A DNA stretch of 64,000 nucleotides from Druceiella hillmani. Its lineage: Eukaryota; Arthropoda; Insecta; Lepidoptera; Hepialidae. The notes under the pieces are model-generated. The model was not told where the DNA came from and made no database searches. It saw only the letters and a list, made by a program, of their open reading frames with translations. How positions within the stretch are numbered: the first letter of the stretch is position 1; each line of letters starts with the position of its first letter. Location of the stretch: NCBI GenBank assembly GCA_039881145.1, contig JAYKKI010000015.1, positions 26,090,001 through 26,154,000 on the forward strand, given 5' to 3'. The position numbers and the translations under genes are program-made. Below, piece by piece: positions 62,376 to 64,000 of the stretch.

Positions 62376-62689
62376 CAATAATATATATTTCAATAATATA
62401 TATTATATTCAAGAATATAGTTTGATTTAATCCAATAAATCTGGCACTCTGTATAAAGGTTTCTTGCCAAATTCATTTTAATTTTTCGCTGGATATGTGA
62501 AGATTGATCATTATTATTATTTCATTTTCATGTAACGTTACCAAACTATGATTACAGAAAACTTAATAAACATAATACAACACTCGTTAAATTCTTAGAT
62601 TGAGTATATTAAGATGCGCCTCAGAAAAAAAAGAATTTGTGAATAATTTTATGTACAGAATGTGCCAATACAAAGTCTAGAAAGCTATA
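62376..62689 (+). repeat. Right copy of the ~315-bp direct repeat
   Basis: Starts within 10 bp of the last satellite monomer and matches 43110-43425 to AAAGCTATA. Differences are scattered substitutions and a few one-base indels (for example TTAAGATGCGCC against TTAAAGATGCGCC). Confidence 0.9.
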
Positions 62690-64000
62690 CTAAAATTATA
62701 TTTGTGCTTTTAGCTACTATATCAAGAGAAATACCCCTAACTAATTATCCAACGTGATTTGACGGTTTTATGTTTTATACGTTATTTAATATTTATAATA
62801 TTTTAAAAATAAATCCAAATGAAAAAATCATTTAACATATTATTTTTCGCTGCATAAAGTTCTTAATGAACTTTTTTAGCTCAGACAAATCGATGTAGAG
62901 TGATATTTATTAATTTGTTATAAATTCATCGTTGTACTACAGGCTACAAATTCATAATGTCGTATCAGCTTATAATTGCACAAACGGGATGTAAAACTAA
63001 TTTAGCGGAATGACAAAAATTTAATAAAGTGAGATTTTAATATCATACCCAGTTTGAGGGAAAGAGGCTAAACATACATTTCAGATCATGACATAGTGGA
63101 TATGTCTCGATGTAAATCAACTTGGAGGTATAGCAAACGATTTACATTGACGAGCGCTGATATATTTATTTCTTCATTCTTTAATGTAACATTATAACTA
63201 ACAGCATTGTTGATTTATTGTGAAAGGAGCAATCTCTTTCCGTCAACGATAAAATAATGTAATTAATTAGTTTAGAGGCGGAATGTTGTAATTAAAATAA
63301 AATATTTGACTTTTTGTAGTGAAGAAGAATAAAAAAAATTAACAGGAAAAGAGAATAGGTAATGAAAAAGAAGTGACTATATTGACAGTGATACGGAATT
63401 TGTCTAGGAAGTTTTAATTTTTTCAGACGACTCTTGAAAGCAAATATGGAGGGTGAAATTTTGATATTTGGATACAATGAATTTCATAACTTTGTGGTGT
63501 AAAGAGTAAAGGTAACTTTATAAAAGTAGGAACAATATTTTGGAATGAGAAGTATGCGTAACTTATCAAAATTTAAGTTTAGCCTATGGGCAGATAGTTT
63601 GATGAATTGTTTATCAAGATAAAAGCGCCTATGTGAATTTTTTTAAATATTTGTAACCATACTGTCTTCTACACAGATGTCCCAAAAAACATTACTTAGC
63701 TCGCAGAGTAATTCACACTATAAAGTATTAAATTCCATTTTCGGTTGAAGTAATAAGTTACTTGAAAACAAATTATTAAATGTCGTAGATACGATAAGAC
63801 ATCGTGCGTCATATCAAATAAATTTGTGAGGACGAGAATGTGGTAGTTAACTTGTATATAAACATTACAAAAACAACATTGTTTTTGAAACATTTTTGTA
63901 TAGAGATACTGAATCGGGAACATAGAATATTATTATCTTCGAACTGAATTAATAAGTTAAGTTTTAGATTACTATTAATCATAAATTATTAAAATTATGT
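62690..64000. other. AT-rich DNA without recognisable gene
   Basis: Short frames at 63292-63477 and 63696-63923 on the minus strand show no motif. No repeat shared with the rest of the window was noticed. Confidence 0.5.

Noticed and set aside
43110..62689. The 315-bp direct repeats as long terminal repeats of a giant retroelement
   Set aside because: The interior is satellite with no gag/pol, the left copy is 1.2 kb away from the array, and no TG...CA ends or target duplications were seen.

Overview
The window looks like a gene-poor, strongly A+T-rich stretch of an animal genome, most likely an arthropod (insect). The clues are the repeat content: Helitron Rep/helicase remnants, hammerhead-ribozyme-bearing fragments of Penelope-like type, an RTE-like LINE 3' end, a dispersed CGAGT/ACTCG-ended repeat of a kind I associate with insect genomes, and two decayed members of multicopy arthropod gene families. 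The species cannot be named from the sequence. I find no intact, confidently recognisable host gene, no tRNA or rRNA, and no bacterial-style operon. The long reading frames in low-complexity tracts are not genes.

Layout. 1-6.4 kb: a short zinc-ligand-rich coding remnant at the left edge, then AT-rich DNA with a few dispersed-repeat ends and a short hairpin. 6.4-8.2 kb: a possible Tc1-like end, a hammerhead ribozyme motif, a perfect 40-bp-arm inverted repeat, and a patch of higher GC. 12.4-16.0 kb: a broken Helitron replicase on the minus strand, cut off inside its helicase domain. 16.7-19.2 kb: a degenerate ~223-bp tandem repeat, a 1.26-kb (CCCCTT)n tract and an RTE-like LINE 3' end. 26.35-27.87 kb: the C-terminal helicase half of a second Helitron (plus strand) with a recognisable hairpin-CTAG 3' terminus. 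29.9-34.1 kb: weak ORFs, dispersed repeats and a ~477-bp tandem duplication carrying (TA)n tracts. 34.2-37.0 kb: two same-orientation hammerhead motifs 1.8 kb apart and a diverged ~1.1-kb duplication. 40.0-42.1 kb: a frameshifted pseudogene of a repeat-associated protein family, interrupted by a fourth, decayed hammerhead element. 43.1-62.7 kb: a ~17.7-kb array of about 180 copies of a 98-bp satellite, with two generations of higher-order repeats (3,608 bp and 3,594 bp) and ~315-bp direct repeats outside it.

Functionally this is a mobile-element and satellite landscape rather than a gene cluster. The most noteworthy structures are the small hammerhead-bearing elements, the layered higher-order organisation and dyad symmetry of the 98-bp satellite, and the (CCCCTT)n tract. 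Family assignments rest on motifs recognised by eye; no database search was possible.
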